19,210 nucleotides of DNA. It comes from JBDKGD01 sp964645125. Lineage in GTDB: Bacteria > Patescibacteriota > Minisyncoccia > UBA6257 > 2-01-FULL-56-20. Shown here in pieces: positions 6,424 through 15,400 of this stretch (position 1 is its first letter; the number at the start of each line of letters is the position of its first letter). The position numbers and the translations under genes are program-made. Below the pieces are notes generated by a model. That model saw nothing but the letters and a program-made list of their open reading frames with translations, was not told the DNA's origin and did not search any database. The DNA lies in assembly GCA_964645125.1 (NCBI GenBank), contig CAZXZC010000013.1, positions 1-19,210 of the forward strand, read 5' to 3'.

Positions 6424-7596
6424 CTATTTGTTTAATGCTGCCTGCACCCGCCTTGTGGTTACTTCAATATCAAACGCACTCTCATTTACTGCAAATTGTT
6501 TCTGATCTATGAGCGTACCGTCTGGGCCGGTTACATATTTCACGCGCGTGTAAGAATCGGGAGTATTTTGATCTTCGTATGAAGTCCGCACTGTTATTTC
6601 GCGGATCGTTTGACCCTGAGAGTCGACGAACAGTGCTTCAATAATTCGAGGGCGAATAGTGTCTGCCTTGCCAGTCGTTAGATTTTCGTCATAATGCGCT
6701 ACTATTTCCCCCGATGGTCTATCGCCTTTCGATGGATACAGTTCCTTTGCAATGGTCAGTTTTTTATTTTCATATGCTTGCCCCACTGGACCACCACGCA
6801 ATGCGTCACGAGCCTGTGCTGCCCGAGTTGCATCGTCTTTGGCTATGGGTTGGGATAGATACGTACGTGTTCGAAAGTTGGTTTCCGAATCTCTTATTTC
6901 ACTTGGCAGTCCCGGGGGCAAGTTTTCTGCTTTTGTAAGATGAAATTGCGTCCCCAGGTGCTGAGTTCGCATGGCCTCAAATTTTGCAGCAGCATTTGGA
7001 AATGTGCCGTTGATGCGGTCAAAATCGATCTTTTTATTCAATATTTCAATTTCTTTTATCGTTGGATTGTACGTGGCGATGTCATCATCATTTTTAAGTC
7101 CAAGTTCATTAGCGAGTACTTGGTCGGCACGCAAAAATGCTCGTATTAAAAGTTTGAGTGGAACCGAAGGATTCATGTTGTACTGTAAGCAATTGGCAAC
7201 TTCTGCGTTGTATATGTCTTGGGGATTTGGTATATAATCGCCCTTTCTTATTCCCCCGCCACTGGTTGTCACGAGTGCTTCTTTTGTTGCATTTTTTATG
7301 CCTTGTTGCGCGTATTGCGCCCGTGCAAATTGTTCCAGTACAGCGTGATACCCAATGTGCTCAGGGAGCGTCTCGTACTTTTTTTCGGGAGTTTCTTTCT
7401 TTGCTTCTTGTAATTCTTCTAATATTTCAGCTGTTTGCTTTTTACCGTCTCGCAGTGGTTCGTTGTGGGTTAAACTGTATGCAATTTTCTGAAACCCTTG
7501 TTTCAATCTAGTAAAAAGACTTCCGCCTTCTGATTCATTTTTATCAGAATTTCCTGCACTCTTTTCTTGTTCGCGTCCTCCTTCGCCAAAACTCAT
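6424..7596 (-). CDS. Hypothetical cytoplasmic protein, 390 aa
   Basis: I do not recognise this protein. It has no signal peptide or membrane segment. The first 75 residues are hydrophilic, Glu/Lys/Ser-rich and likely disordered or helical (for example QTAEILEELQEAKKETPEKK). The middle (about 80-200) is mixed helical, with GDYIPNPQDIYNAEVANCLQYN and LKLLIRAFLRADQVLANELG. The C-terminal third looks beta-rich and ends EVTTRRVQAALNK. It lies between two tRNA-Thr genes on the same strand, with its own terminator and its own extended -10 promoter. The predicted leader is about 2 nt, which favours ATG 7596 as the start. Codon use looks ordinary for the window. Confidence 0.8.
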   Translation of the reverse strand: MSFGEGGREQEKSAGNSDKNESEGGSLFTRLKQGFQKIAYSLTHNEPLRDGKKQTAEILEELQEAKKETPEKKYETLPEHIGYHAVLEQFARAQYAQQGIKNATKEALVTTSGGGIRKGDYIPNPQDIYNAEVANCLQYNMNPSVPLKLLIRAFLRADQVLANELGLKNDDDIATYNPTIKEIEILNKKIDFDRINGTFPNAAAKFEAMRTQHLGTQFHLTKAENLPPGLPSEIRDSETNFRTRTYLSQPIAKDDATRAAQARDALRGGPVGQAYENKKLTIAKELYPSKGDRPSGEIVAHYDENLTTGKADTIRPRIIEALFVDSQGQTIREITVRTSYEDQNTPDSYTRVKYVTGPDGTLIDQKQFAVNESAFDIEVTTRRVQAALNK

Positions 7597-7604
7597 ATAT
7601 TCTT

Positions 7605-7613
7605 ACTATATCA
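7605..7613 (-). promoter_or_regulatory. Extended -10 promoter of the 390-aa gene, near-leaderless
   Basis: On the minus strand TGA-TATAGT is an extended -10 element that ends 8 nt before ATG 7596. The -35 position would fall inside the 3' end of tRNA-Thr(TGT), where I see no good hexamer. This agrees with dependence on the extended -10. Confidence 0.55.
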
Positions 7614-7623
7614 AATCGCCTTC

Positions 7624-7699
7624 TGGAGCCACCTCCCGGATTTGAACCGGGGACCTTCGCTTTACAAAAGCGTTGCTCTACCAGCTGAGCTAAGGTGGC
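7624..7699 (-). tRNA. tRNA-Thr (anticodon TGT)
   Basis: The cloverleaf is visible on the minus strand. The acceptor stem is GCCACCT/AGGTGGC and the D arm AGCTCAGCTGGTAGAGC. The anticodon stem is ACGCT/AGCGA around loop TTTGTAA (anticodon TGT), and the T arm is CCCGGTTCAAATCCGGG. It reads ACA. The first anticodon-stem pair (27-43) is A-A, a mismatch. Unlike the other two tRNAs here, the CCA end is encoded (7626-7624). Confidence 0.95.
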
Positions 7700-7723
7700 A
7701 AAACTCTAAAAAACAATACAGAA

Positions 7724-7752
7724 AATATACGTAAAAAACGGTAAAAAGGCAA
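7724..7752 (-). promoter_or_regulatory. Promoter of tRNA-Thr(TGT)
   Basis: On the minus strand TTGCCT (7752-7747) and TATATT (7729-7724) are 17 nt apart. Initiation would be near 7717, 18 nt before the mature tRNA. It lies back to back with the dnaE promoter, only 3 nt away. Confidence 0.55.
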
Positions 7753-7755
7753 CGG

Positions 7756-7784
7756 TTTTTGGAAGCGAGATTACCTGCTAAAAT
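7756..7784 (+). promoter_or_regulatory. dnaE promoter with extended -10, near-leaderless
   Basis: TTTTTG (7756-7761) is followed after 17 nt by TAAAAT (7779-7784), preceded by TGC, an extended -10. Initiation near 7791 places the first usable ATG at 7795. The -10 box overlaps the upstream in-frame ATG at 7783, which argues against that codon as the start. Confidence 0.6.
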
Positions 7785-7794
7785 GGAACAACCT

Positions 7795-10700
7795 ATGGGG
7801 AAGTTTACTCACTTACATGTACACTCACACTACTCCCTGCTTGATGGGCTTTCAAAAGTACCGGAGCTGGTAAACCGGACAAAAGAGCTTGGTATGGATG
7901 CAATGGCGCTAACCGACCACGGCGCCCTCTACGGCACGGTTGAGTTTTATAAAGCGGCAAAAAAAGCCGGCATTAAACCCATTATTGGCGTGGAAACGTA
8001 TGTTGCGCCCCGCGACCGGTTTGCCCGGGACGCAAACGAGCGGTACTTCCATTTAATTTTACTGTGCAAAAATAACACTGGTTGGAAGAATTTGATTAAA
8101 CTTATTTCGGCCGCGCACCTCGAGGGCTACTACTATAAACCGCGCATTGATAAAGAGTTATTGGCGCAACACCACGAGGGGCTTATTGCGCTGTCAGCAT
8201 GTTTGGGAGGCGAGATAGCACAAGCCCTTTTGACTCAGGGATTTGAAGAGGCGAAGCGTATCGCACTTGCATACCAGGAGCTTATGGGCGAAGGAAATTA
8301 TTTTTTGGAGATCCAAAAACACATTCACCTTCCTGAGTCAGAAAAAATTGAAAGTGATATTGTGCGACTTTCAAAAGAAACAGGTATTCCCCTGGTGGCT
8401 ACCCAAGACAGCCACTACAACTGCTCTGAAGACGCACAGTACCAAGACGTGCTTTTGGCGGTACAGACGGGCAATAAAGTAACGGATGAAAAACGATTTA
8501 CCATGAGTGATGAGGATTTTTCGTTCGCGACCCCACAAGAAATGGAAGAAAAATTTTCGTTTGCGCCAGAAGCCTTAGAAAATACAGCTCGGATTGCAGA
8601 TATGTGTAACGTGGAGTTAGAACTTGGCAAGGTACTGCTTCCGAATTTTCCAAAACCCGATGGAGTGACGGCCAACGATTACTTGCGGCAACTTCTTGAA
8701 GAACGGCTACCGGAGCGATACGGCATAGTTGCGCCGGACAGCGCCGTGCGTGCTCGTGTTGAATACGAATTTGGCGTCATAGAAAAAACTGGTTTTGCAG
8801 ATTACTTCCTCATCGTGCAAGACCTTATCAACTGGGCAAAAGATCATGGCATATCGGTGGGGCCTGGCCGTGGGAGTGCGGCTGGCAGTATCATCGCCTA
8901 CATTTTGAAAATTACCGATATTGACCCATTAAAATACGACTTGCTGTTTGAGCGTTTCTTAAACCCAGAACGTATTCAAATGCCTGATATCGATATCGAC
9001 TTTGCCGATGCCCGTCGCGATGAAGTGCTTGCGTACGCGCGCAACAAGTATGGCAATGATCATGTGGCGGGCATTATTACATTTGGAACAATGGCGGCGC
9101 GGGCTGCGATTCGCGATGCAGGCCGGGCCATGGGAATGTCGTATGGGTTTTGTGATAGCGTGGCAAAACTTATTCCGTTCAACCCAACCCAAGGCATGAA
9201 GGAAGGGTGGCTTGATCAATGCCTCCGCGAAGTAACCGAATTAAAACAACTGTACGACACTGACCCGAATGCTCGCAAATTAATAGACACCGCCCGACAC
9301 TTAGAAGGCGTCGCTCGACACGCGTCCATGCATGCGTGTGGCACCGTGATCTCCAAAGATCCTTTAACCGAAACGGTTCCAATTCAATTTGCCCCACAAG
9401 ATAAAGACGTTATTATTACCCAAATTGAAATGCATGGCATTGAAGATTTGGGCTTGTTGAAAATCGACTTTTTGGGTTTGCGCAACTTAACCATCATTCA
9501 AGAAACATTGCGCTTGGTACGCGAAACACGCGGAGAAATTATTGATATGAGCAAAATCCCGCTCGATGACGCAGCGGCGTTTGAACTCCTTCAAAAAGGA
9601 GATACTACCGGCGTGTTTCAATTTGAATCTGGCGGCATGCGAAGATCACTCAAAGAATTGAAACCTACGGTGCTGGAAGATTTGATTGCTATGGTGGCGT
9701 TGTATCGCCCAGGCCCAATTGAGCTTATTCCAAGTTTTATTAATCGCAAGCATGGCAGGGAGAAAATTACGTACTTACACCCTGGGCTTGAGCCGATCAT
9801 GGGCACCACCTACGGCATTGGCGTGTACCAGGAGCAGATGATGCGTATTGCGCGCGATTTGGCTGGGTACTCATTGCCGGAGGCAGACACACTGCGTAAA
9901 GCTATTGGAAAAAAGATTAAATCACTCCTGGAAGAACAGCATGAAAAACTGGTTAATGGTATGTTGGCGGGTGGCATTGATAAAAAAACAGCTGAGGCAA
10001 TTTGGGACTTATTTCCTCCCTTTGCACGATATGGATTTAACAAATCGCACGCAGCCTGCTATGGCCTTATCGGATACCAAACAGCATATCTCAAAGCCCA
10101 CTACCGCGGTGAGTTTATGGCGGCTTTGTTTAACGCGGAACTGGGTGATATTGAACGGGTTGCGTTTTTGGTGAGCGAAGCAAAACAAGCGCATGTGACT
10201 ATTCTGCCGCCGGACATTAATGCGTCTGATGTGTATTTTACTCCCGAGGGTGATGCCTTGCGGTTTGGCATGCTGGCAATTAAAAATGTGGGCGAGGAAA
10301 TTGCTAAAGCTATTGTGGCTGAGCGGGCACGAAATGGATTGTTTAAGGATTTTATAGACCTAGCGACACGCATGCAGCATAAGGATTTTAATAAAAAATC
10401 TATTGAGAGTCTGGCGAAAACTGGTGTGTTTGATAGTCTTGGTATCGATCGAAATACTATTTTGGTAAATATTGACGCAATTATCACTTACTCCACCGCC
10501 CTGAAGCGCTCCGCGGAAAACGCGAAAAGTAATTTATTTGGTGGAAAGATGATTTCAAACCCTACGCTTGCACTTGAAGCAGCCCCCGCAGCCACGACTC
10601 AACAGCAGCTTGCATGGGAAAAAGAACTTTTGGGTTTTTATTTATCTAATCACCCATTACAGGCAATGCAAGAGAAATTAAAAAAATATCGCATCACTCC

Positions 10701-10986
10701 CCTGGCTGCCGCGGCAACTATTAAAGATGAGAAAAAAATATTCACGAGCGTTGCTTTAATTTCAACTATTAAAAAAATCGTGACAAAGTCTGGCCAGGCA
10801 ATGCTGTTTGCCACATTGGAAGATTTAAGTGGTACCCCCTTAGAAGCCATTGTGTTTGCCCGAGCCCTCGAAGCAGCCCCAAATGTATGGGTAGAAAACA
10901 ATGTGGTTGCGGTGCGGGGCAGGATGTCATATCGCAATGGCGAAACAAAAATGATTTGTGAACAGGCTCGGATTATGGAGGCGTAG
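7795..10986 (+). CDS. dnaE: DNA polymerase III alpha subunit
   Basis: This is the replicative C-family polymerase. From ATG 7795 it has 1063 residues and begins MGKFTHLHVHSHYSLLDG, the usual DnaE start. ATGs at 7759 and 7783 are in frame but lie in or before the promoter. The N-terminal PHP domain has the HLHVHSHYS motif (6-14) and LTDHG (39-43). The palm has VGPGRGSAAGS (355-365) and the metal-binding PDIDIDF (397-403, with Asp398, 400 and 402). RHASMHACGTVI follows, then helix-hairpin-helix and OB-fold regions up to KMICEQARIMEA. It is about 100 residues shorter than E. coli DnaE; the tau-binding tail appears to be missing, as in other reduced genomes. No proofreading exonuclease is inserted, so it is DnaE and not PolC. 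It ends in a two-way terminator shared with the convergent MscS-like gene. Confidence 0.97.
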   Translation: MGKFTHLHVHSHYSLLDGLSKVPELVNRTKELGMDAMALTDHGALYGTVEFYKAAKKAGIKPIIGVETYVAPRDRFARDANERYFHLILLCKNNTGWKNLIKLISAAHLEGYYYKPRIDKELLAQHHEGLIALSACLGGEIAQALLTQGFEEAKRIALAYQELMGEGNYFLEIQKHIHLPESEKIESDIVRLSKETGIPLVATQDSHYNCSEDAQYQDVLLAVQTGNKVTDEKRFTMSDEDFSFATPQEMEEKFSFAPEALENTARIADMCNVELELGKVLLPNFPKPDGVTANDYLRQLLEERLPERYGIVAPDSAVRARVEYEFGVIEKTGFADYFLIVQDLINWAKDHGISVGPGRGSAAGSIIAYILKITDIDPLKYDLLFERFLNPERIQMPDIDIDFADARRDEVLAYARNKYGNDHVAGIITFGTMAARAAIRDAGRAMGMSYGFCDSVAKLIPFNPTQGMKEGWLDQCLREVTELKQLYDTDPNARKLIDTARHLEGVARHASMHACGTVISKDPLTETVPIQFAPQDKDVIITQIEMHGIEDLGLLKIDFLGLRNLTIIQETLRLVRETRGEIIDMSKIPLDDAAAFELLQKGDTTGVFQFESGGMRRSLKELKPTVLEDLIAMVALYRPGPIELIPSFINRKHGREKITYLHPGLEPIMGTTYGIGVYQEQMMRIARDLAGYSLPEADTLRKAIGKKIKSLLEEQHEKLVNGMLAGGIDKKTAEAIWDLFPPFARYGFNKSHAACYGLIGYQTAYLKAHYRGEFMAALFNAELGDIERVAFLVSEAKQAHVTILPPDINASDVYFTPEGDALRFGMLAIKNVGEEIAKAIVAERARNGLFKDFIDLATRMQHKDFNKKSIESLAKTGVFDSLGIDRNTILVNIDAIITYSTALKRSAENAKSNLFGGKMISNPTLALEAAPAATTQQQLAWEKELLGFYLSNHPLQAMQEKLKKYRITPLAAAATIKDEKKIFTSVALISTIKKIVTKSGQAMLFATLEDLSGTPLEAIVFARALEAAPNVWVENNVVAVRGRMSYRNGETKMICEQARIMEA

Positions 10987-11019
10987 CTCAAAAATTTCAC
11001 CAGATTCTGTATTTACAAG

Positions 11020-11053
11020 ACAAAAACAGCCTGTTGTAACAGGCTGTTTTTGT
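11020..11053. terminator. Bidirectional terminator of dnaE and the MscS-like gene
   Basis: A perfect 16-bp inverted repeat (11020-11035 with 11038-11053) surrounds a 2-nt centre. GC-rich CAGCCTG sits at the tip and A5/T5 tracts at the base on both sides. It lies 33 nt after the dnaE stop and 41 nt after the stop of the opposing gene. It has the same design as the 421-455 hairpin. Confidence 0.9.
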
Positions 11054-11094
11054 TTCCATATAAAGACTCCGCGTTCGGGATTGACGTTTCCTGA

Positions 11095-11781
11095 CTACTT
11101 CCCTTCGGTTCGCTCGCGAAGCTTATCGAGCAAATGCGCTGCATATTCCTGGCCACCCAAACCAAATGCCAAGCCGCCGGCAAGGGCAAGCATGCCAATA
11201 AAGCCAAGCACGAGCATATTAATAATGGATTCTGCTACATGCAGCTGCGCAAGAGCGGCGAAAAACCCAAATACCACAATTGCCCACCACACCAACGTAC
11301 CCAAAAAATTACCCGCGTGAAGCTTGGCGGACATAACCGACCCAGCCACCAGACGACGCAAGAAGTGACCTAATACAAACGAGGCGAGCATGATAAGTGC
11401 GGCCGCGATGACATTCGGTACAAACCCAATGACATTTGTCAAAAATTGCGTTAACCCAAATAAATTCAACGCATCGGATACGGCCAATAAAAACACCAGC
11501 ACAATAAACCAGTACACAACCCGGCCAACAAAATACGATGCCCGCAACTGCATGCCGGCTCGTTTTACGTATGCCGCCATCCCAAGCTGGCTGAATAATT
11601 CATCAAACTTTACTGCTTCTAAAATGCGCTCTATAAGCGCAGCCAAACCACTCGCGACGATAAGCCCCAAGATAAATACAACTGCCGCACCCAAAATATT
11701 TGGAATAAATGAAACGACACTTTCCCATAACCGCTGCAAAGAAGCCACAACCACGTCTGCCCATCGGGCAACAATAAACAT
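11095..11781 (-). CDS. MscS-type TM-helix membrane protein without a beta domain
   Basis: From ATG 11781 the protein has 228 residues (MFIVARWADVVV). The open frame reaches 11835, but those 18 residues are aromatic-rich and unlike a family start. Two copies of the 'conserved TM helix' found in mechanosensitive-channel relatives are visible: FIPNILGAAVVFILGLIVA (25-43) and FVPNVIAAALIMLASFVLGH (120-139). Additional helices lie at about 84-105 and 160-182. A Gly/Ala-rich pore-like helix (190-213, LALAGGLAFGLGGQEYAAHLL) resembles MscS TM3. The protein ends soon after it, so the cytoplasmic beta/alpha vestibule of MscS is absent. It could be a minimal channel or a membrane scaffold. There is no Shine-Dalgarno site, and T-rich sequence precedes the ATG. 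A TTGTCG/T-rich -10 candidate with a gap of about 9-11 nt to the ATG is weak. Confidence 0.82.
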   Translation of the reverse strand: MFIVARWADVVVASLQRLWESVVSFIPNILGAAVVFILGLIVASGLAALIERILEAVKFDELFSQLGMAAYVKRAGMQLRASYFVGRVVYWFIVLVFLLAVSDALNLFGLTQFLTNVIGFVPNVIAAALIMLASFVLGHFLRRLVAGSVMSAKLHAGNFLGTLVWWAIVVFGFFAALAQLHVAESIINMLVLGFIGMLALAGGLAFGLGGQEYAAHLLDKLRERTEGK

Positions 11782-11903
11782 AAAATGTGAAAAATAAAAA
11801 TGAGTATAAAAAATTCGACAAACGAATCTATACATCTATAGTAACAGATATATATTCTTTTTCGTGTGAATAACTTAATTGTTTCTATATGTTGAATTTA
11901 TTT

Positions 11904-11909
11904 TATAAT
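11904..11909 (+). promoter_or_regulatory. Consensus -10 box of the 111-aa gene, leaderless
   Basis: A perfect TATAAT ends 7 nt before ATG 11917, so initiation should fall on or next to the A of the start codon. The best -35 candidate is TTGTTT with a long 19-nt spacer. Confidence 0.55.
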
Positions 11910-11916
11910 AGTAGCT

Positions 11917-12252
11917 ATGGGTATTGAATTACCAGACTTTAAAAATTCTGAGAATACGCAGTCGCTTCTTGGTTCGAAAATTGCACGCGTTATTATTGTT
12001 TTATTTGGATTGATTTTAGTTGGAAAAGCTTGGTTATTAAGTATTATTCTATACGCTTGGGTTGGAAGAGTTGATTTTATTGCAGTTGGATTCGGCGTGC
12101 TCGCAACTGTCTTATTTTTTTTAATTATTCGGCTGTCTGCTAATTTAACTGGATTGCGTTTTTTTATTATCGTCCTTATAAATCTGTTACTTTTGTTTTT
12201 GCCCACTTACTTATATGTGCTTGTATCGGGCATCACTAGGAGTGCGAATTGA
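11917..12252 (+). CDS. Small three-helix membrane protein, unknown function
   Basis: The protein has 111 residues. A short polar N-terminus (MGIELPDFKNSENTQSLLGSK) precedes hydrophobic segments at about 23-49, 53-70 and 80-103. It ends SGITRSAN with a TGA stop. The second segment is followed by the polar SANLTGLR loop. I do not recognise the family. The gene is noticeably AT-rich compared with dnaE, with many ATT/TTA/TTT codons, which may reflect membrane composition, weak expression or transfer. It is divergent from the MscS-like gene across about 135 bp. No Shine-Dalgarno site is seen; the consensus -10 box directly before the ATG implies a leaderless mRNA. Confidence 0.72.
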   Translation: MGIELPDFKNSENTQSLLGSKIARVIIVLFGLILVGKAWLLSIILYAWVGRVDFIAVGFGVLATVLFFLIIRLSANLTGLRFFIIVLINLLLLFLPTYLYVLVSGITRSAN

Positions 12253-12464
12253 GTATCTTTGGGTCTATAGTCAGCAATACTCTATGGTAAAGCTACTCAA
12301 AAAAGTCAGGCCCCTGTTCTACAATTTAGCGAATACAAACAAAATACTGCAATACCTGTTGCTCCAGGTTTAATAAGTAATACTTTTAAGTCGGGCAATT
12401 GATAGATAGCATGATCAAAGAAGGCTGTGAAAATTGTGATGGCGTTAGAGCGATATCTGAATAA
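12252..12464 (+). pseudogene. Possible decayed reading frame (fragments in two frames)
   Basis: No intact gene fills this gap. Three plus-strand stretches join into one protein-like string if two frame changes are allowed. SIFGSIVSNTL (from 12252) is followed by YGKATQKSQAPVLQFSEYKQ and on to LISNTFKSG (12283-12395). The last piece is QLIDSMIKEGCENCDGVRAISE (12396-12464). The last piece returns to the frame of the first, as two compensating indels would do. No homolog is recognised and each piece is short, so chance is a real alternative. A 30-codon ATG frame from 12284 overlaps in the third frame. Confidence 0.22.
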
Positions 12465-12469
12465 AGTTT

Positions 12470-15400
12470 CTATTTTTTTAGTTGTGCAAAAAGTGCACAG
12501 TACTCACATTCATCTTTCCTGCATCCATTTTCTAAAAATACCCCTGATACCACATTTGCGATCATGGTACAGATTGTCTGGTAGAGTTGTGTAACATCTT
12601 CTGGAGAAAACAAAAAATCATGCGCGTGGTACTTCCCTTTTTCATCCGGTTCTACAAAATCAATTCTTCCAACATCCATACTAAATCCAATTCCAGAACG
12701 TTCAAGAAGTAGTTTGTAAAACAACAATTGACGCGTGTAATTTCCGTCGGCGTTTTTTGTGTTTCCTTCCAATTTGTTTTTACTTTTCTGTTTACCGGTT
12801 TTGTAATCTATGACCCGCACACTCTGCCCTCCACCCACATTTGTTTCAAGCACATCAACTCTATCGAGGGCGCCGTGAAGCTTAATGTCGGCTTCAAGAT
12901 TTGGCGCACAATCTGCAGCAGTTACTACACCCGATACTCGCAGCTCTGTTTTGACCTGCCCATAATCTTCCCCCTTCAAGTTTTGTATATATCCGGTAAT
13001 GGCTGCGGTGCCCTTTTTTATAAATGTGCCGTAATCTGCACCCTCCAATCCCTCGGCTTGGAGGTGTTTTGAAAATGACGCGATAGCAGAGGTGACGTCA
13101 AATGTTTTTGAAATGGCGAATAAATCAAATACATCTTTAAGTGTGGCATGAATGGCGCTTCCGTACCGCTGCGATCTGCTTTGAGCAGAGGGTAAGCCCA
13201 CTATATTGAGGTAAAAATACCGAATGGGGCACTCGAGGTAATTATTAACAGCGGTTGCAGATATTCCTCTGTCATACAAGCGACTCATAACATAGTCTGG
13301 GGTGATAAGCGGTGAAGATACTGATTCTGCAGTATTTGCATATCCTTTTGTAATGGATGCTTGATACTCTTCTTCATCAATAGGCTTCTCTTTTACTATT
13401 TTATGCTGGGGTAGAATTTCATCTATAAATTGAGATGGGAGGGCAGGCTTGCCGTCTTGCCGTATGGTTGCGTAGGAAATGGTAAGTCCTTTACGGGCGC
13501 GGGTCATGGCTACATAAAAGAGCCGACGTTCATCTTCAGTACCAGCCTCTTCTTTTGACTCCCCTGTTGTTTCTAACTTTATTAAATCGGGAAGTGTTAT
13601 GGCGTCACGAGTAACTCTGCCGCCCCAGTGGCCGTCTGCGGCACCTACCAAAAATACATGGTCAAACTCTAGACCCTTGGCGCTGTGAGCCGTCATAAGC
13701 AACACCCCAGACGACTTGGCAATACTCGGCGTGTACGACAGAGCAATGCCGTAATTTTGCAGCGCCTGTATGTGTTCTGACACTTGTACAAGCGACAGCC
13801 CAGGAGTGTCAGTTTGAAGGTTTTGTATTTCTTGAAACAGCGTGCGGATTTTTTCTATCACATCGGCTGCATTTGATTGTGACTGAATACTTGCGATATA
13901 CCCACTTTCTGCAATGATGCGCTGGCACAGTTCGTCTACGGGCATGTTGTGACTGTGTTTTTTCCACGATAAAAGCATTTGGCCGATGGAGGCGATTTTT
14001 TGTACATCTTCCACTCCCGATGCTTCTAGTACGGGGGGCGTGTGCAGCTTTTCTAATAGGGAACGTTTTTTTTCTTTTGGTTGGTAACTAATGATGCGCA
14101 CAATATCCATTGGTGGTATGCGCCAAAAATCAAAGTGAAGTATTTTTGCCAATAGCTCATCTTCCGGGTCACGGGCGATGTATTCAAGCAGTGTTAGCAG
14201 TTGCATAATTCGAGTATCTGCGAGTACATTGCCTCGCGATATAACATGATGCGGTATGCCGCGACCCCCAAGTACTTTCGCGTACTCTCTTGCATCACGA
14301 TTGTCGCGGTACAAAATAGCAATTTCTTGCGGTAGGGTTCCGGCATTTATAAGACCTTCTACTTCACGGGCAATGTAATAGGCTTCTTGGTCTGATGTTT
14401 CGAGTGGACAAATAACTGCGCGTGCTCCTGCATCAGAATGTGCGGATTGGAGTGCCTGTGATATCCCTTCGCTCAGTTCAGGTATAATAGCCCCGAGACT
14501 ACGGGCACGGTTGGATATAACCCCGTGAGAGGCATCAAGTAGACCCTGGGTCGAGCGGTAATTGGAAGAAAGTACAATAAGCTTGGCCGTGGGGTAGAGT
14601 TTTTTGAAGTATAAAAAGTTTTCTAAACTTGCTCCCTGAAATCGGAAGATTGCTTGTTTTTCATCTCCTACAATAAAGAGGTTTGGATTGTTGTCATAGC
14701 TTGCCAAAAGCTCAAGTACTTTGTTTTGCGCGTTGTTGGTGTCTTGATGTTCATCAACTAACACGTATTGAAACCTTTCATGGAGTAATTGTAGGAGTTC
14801 AGGGGTTGATTGCAGCGTTGCGGCAACTTCTAAAATCATGTCGTTAAAATCGTACAGCCCTTTCGCGCGAAGTTTTTCTTGGTAGGCTGCGTATACCGTC
14901 GCCACTTGCATATTTTTTTCAATATTTTTTGCTTGAGTCAAAAATACTCCCTTCATCTGGCCAGCGTACTTGCCCTTCTCATGAACTTTATTGGGTGTGT
15001 CTTCGAATGTTTTTTTTGATACTGCAACGATGCGAGAAAAGTTTTTTGGTGAGATGCCTTCGCGTTTTATCTGCGAAATAGTGCTTTTTAAAACTGGCAC
15101 GTACCACAATGGAGTTGCGAATGGTTTTAGTAACGGCACATCGATTTCGGTTAGCACTTCTTCTAATATGTGCACGAGCTGCACCTCATTGGCGCTTTTG
15201 CGACCAATGAGCTCTTGGAAGTATTCGGGGTAGGTGGCGATGATATCATTACAAAATCCGTGAAATGTTCCAATCCATACTTTGTAGGCAGCTGGGCCAA
15301 TGAGCGCATGTAGGCGAGTTCGCATGTTGGCGGCGGCATTTTCGGTGAACGTAAGAGCCAGAATGCTTGAGGCAGCAGTATCGGTAGTGCGTAAAATATG

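Noticed and set aside
10101..10487. 128-codon minus-strand ORF inside dnaE
   Set aside because: Antisense shadow of a conserved DnaE coding region.
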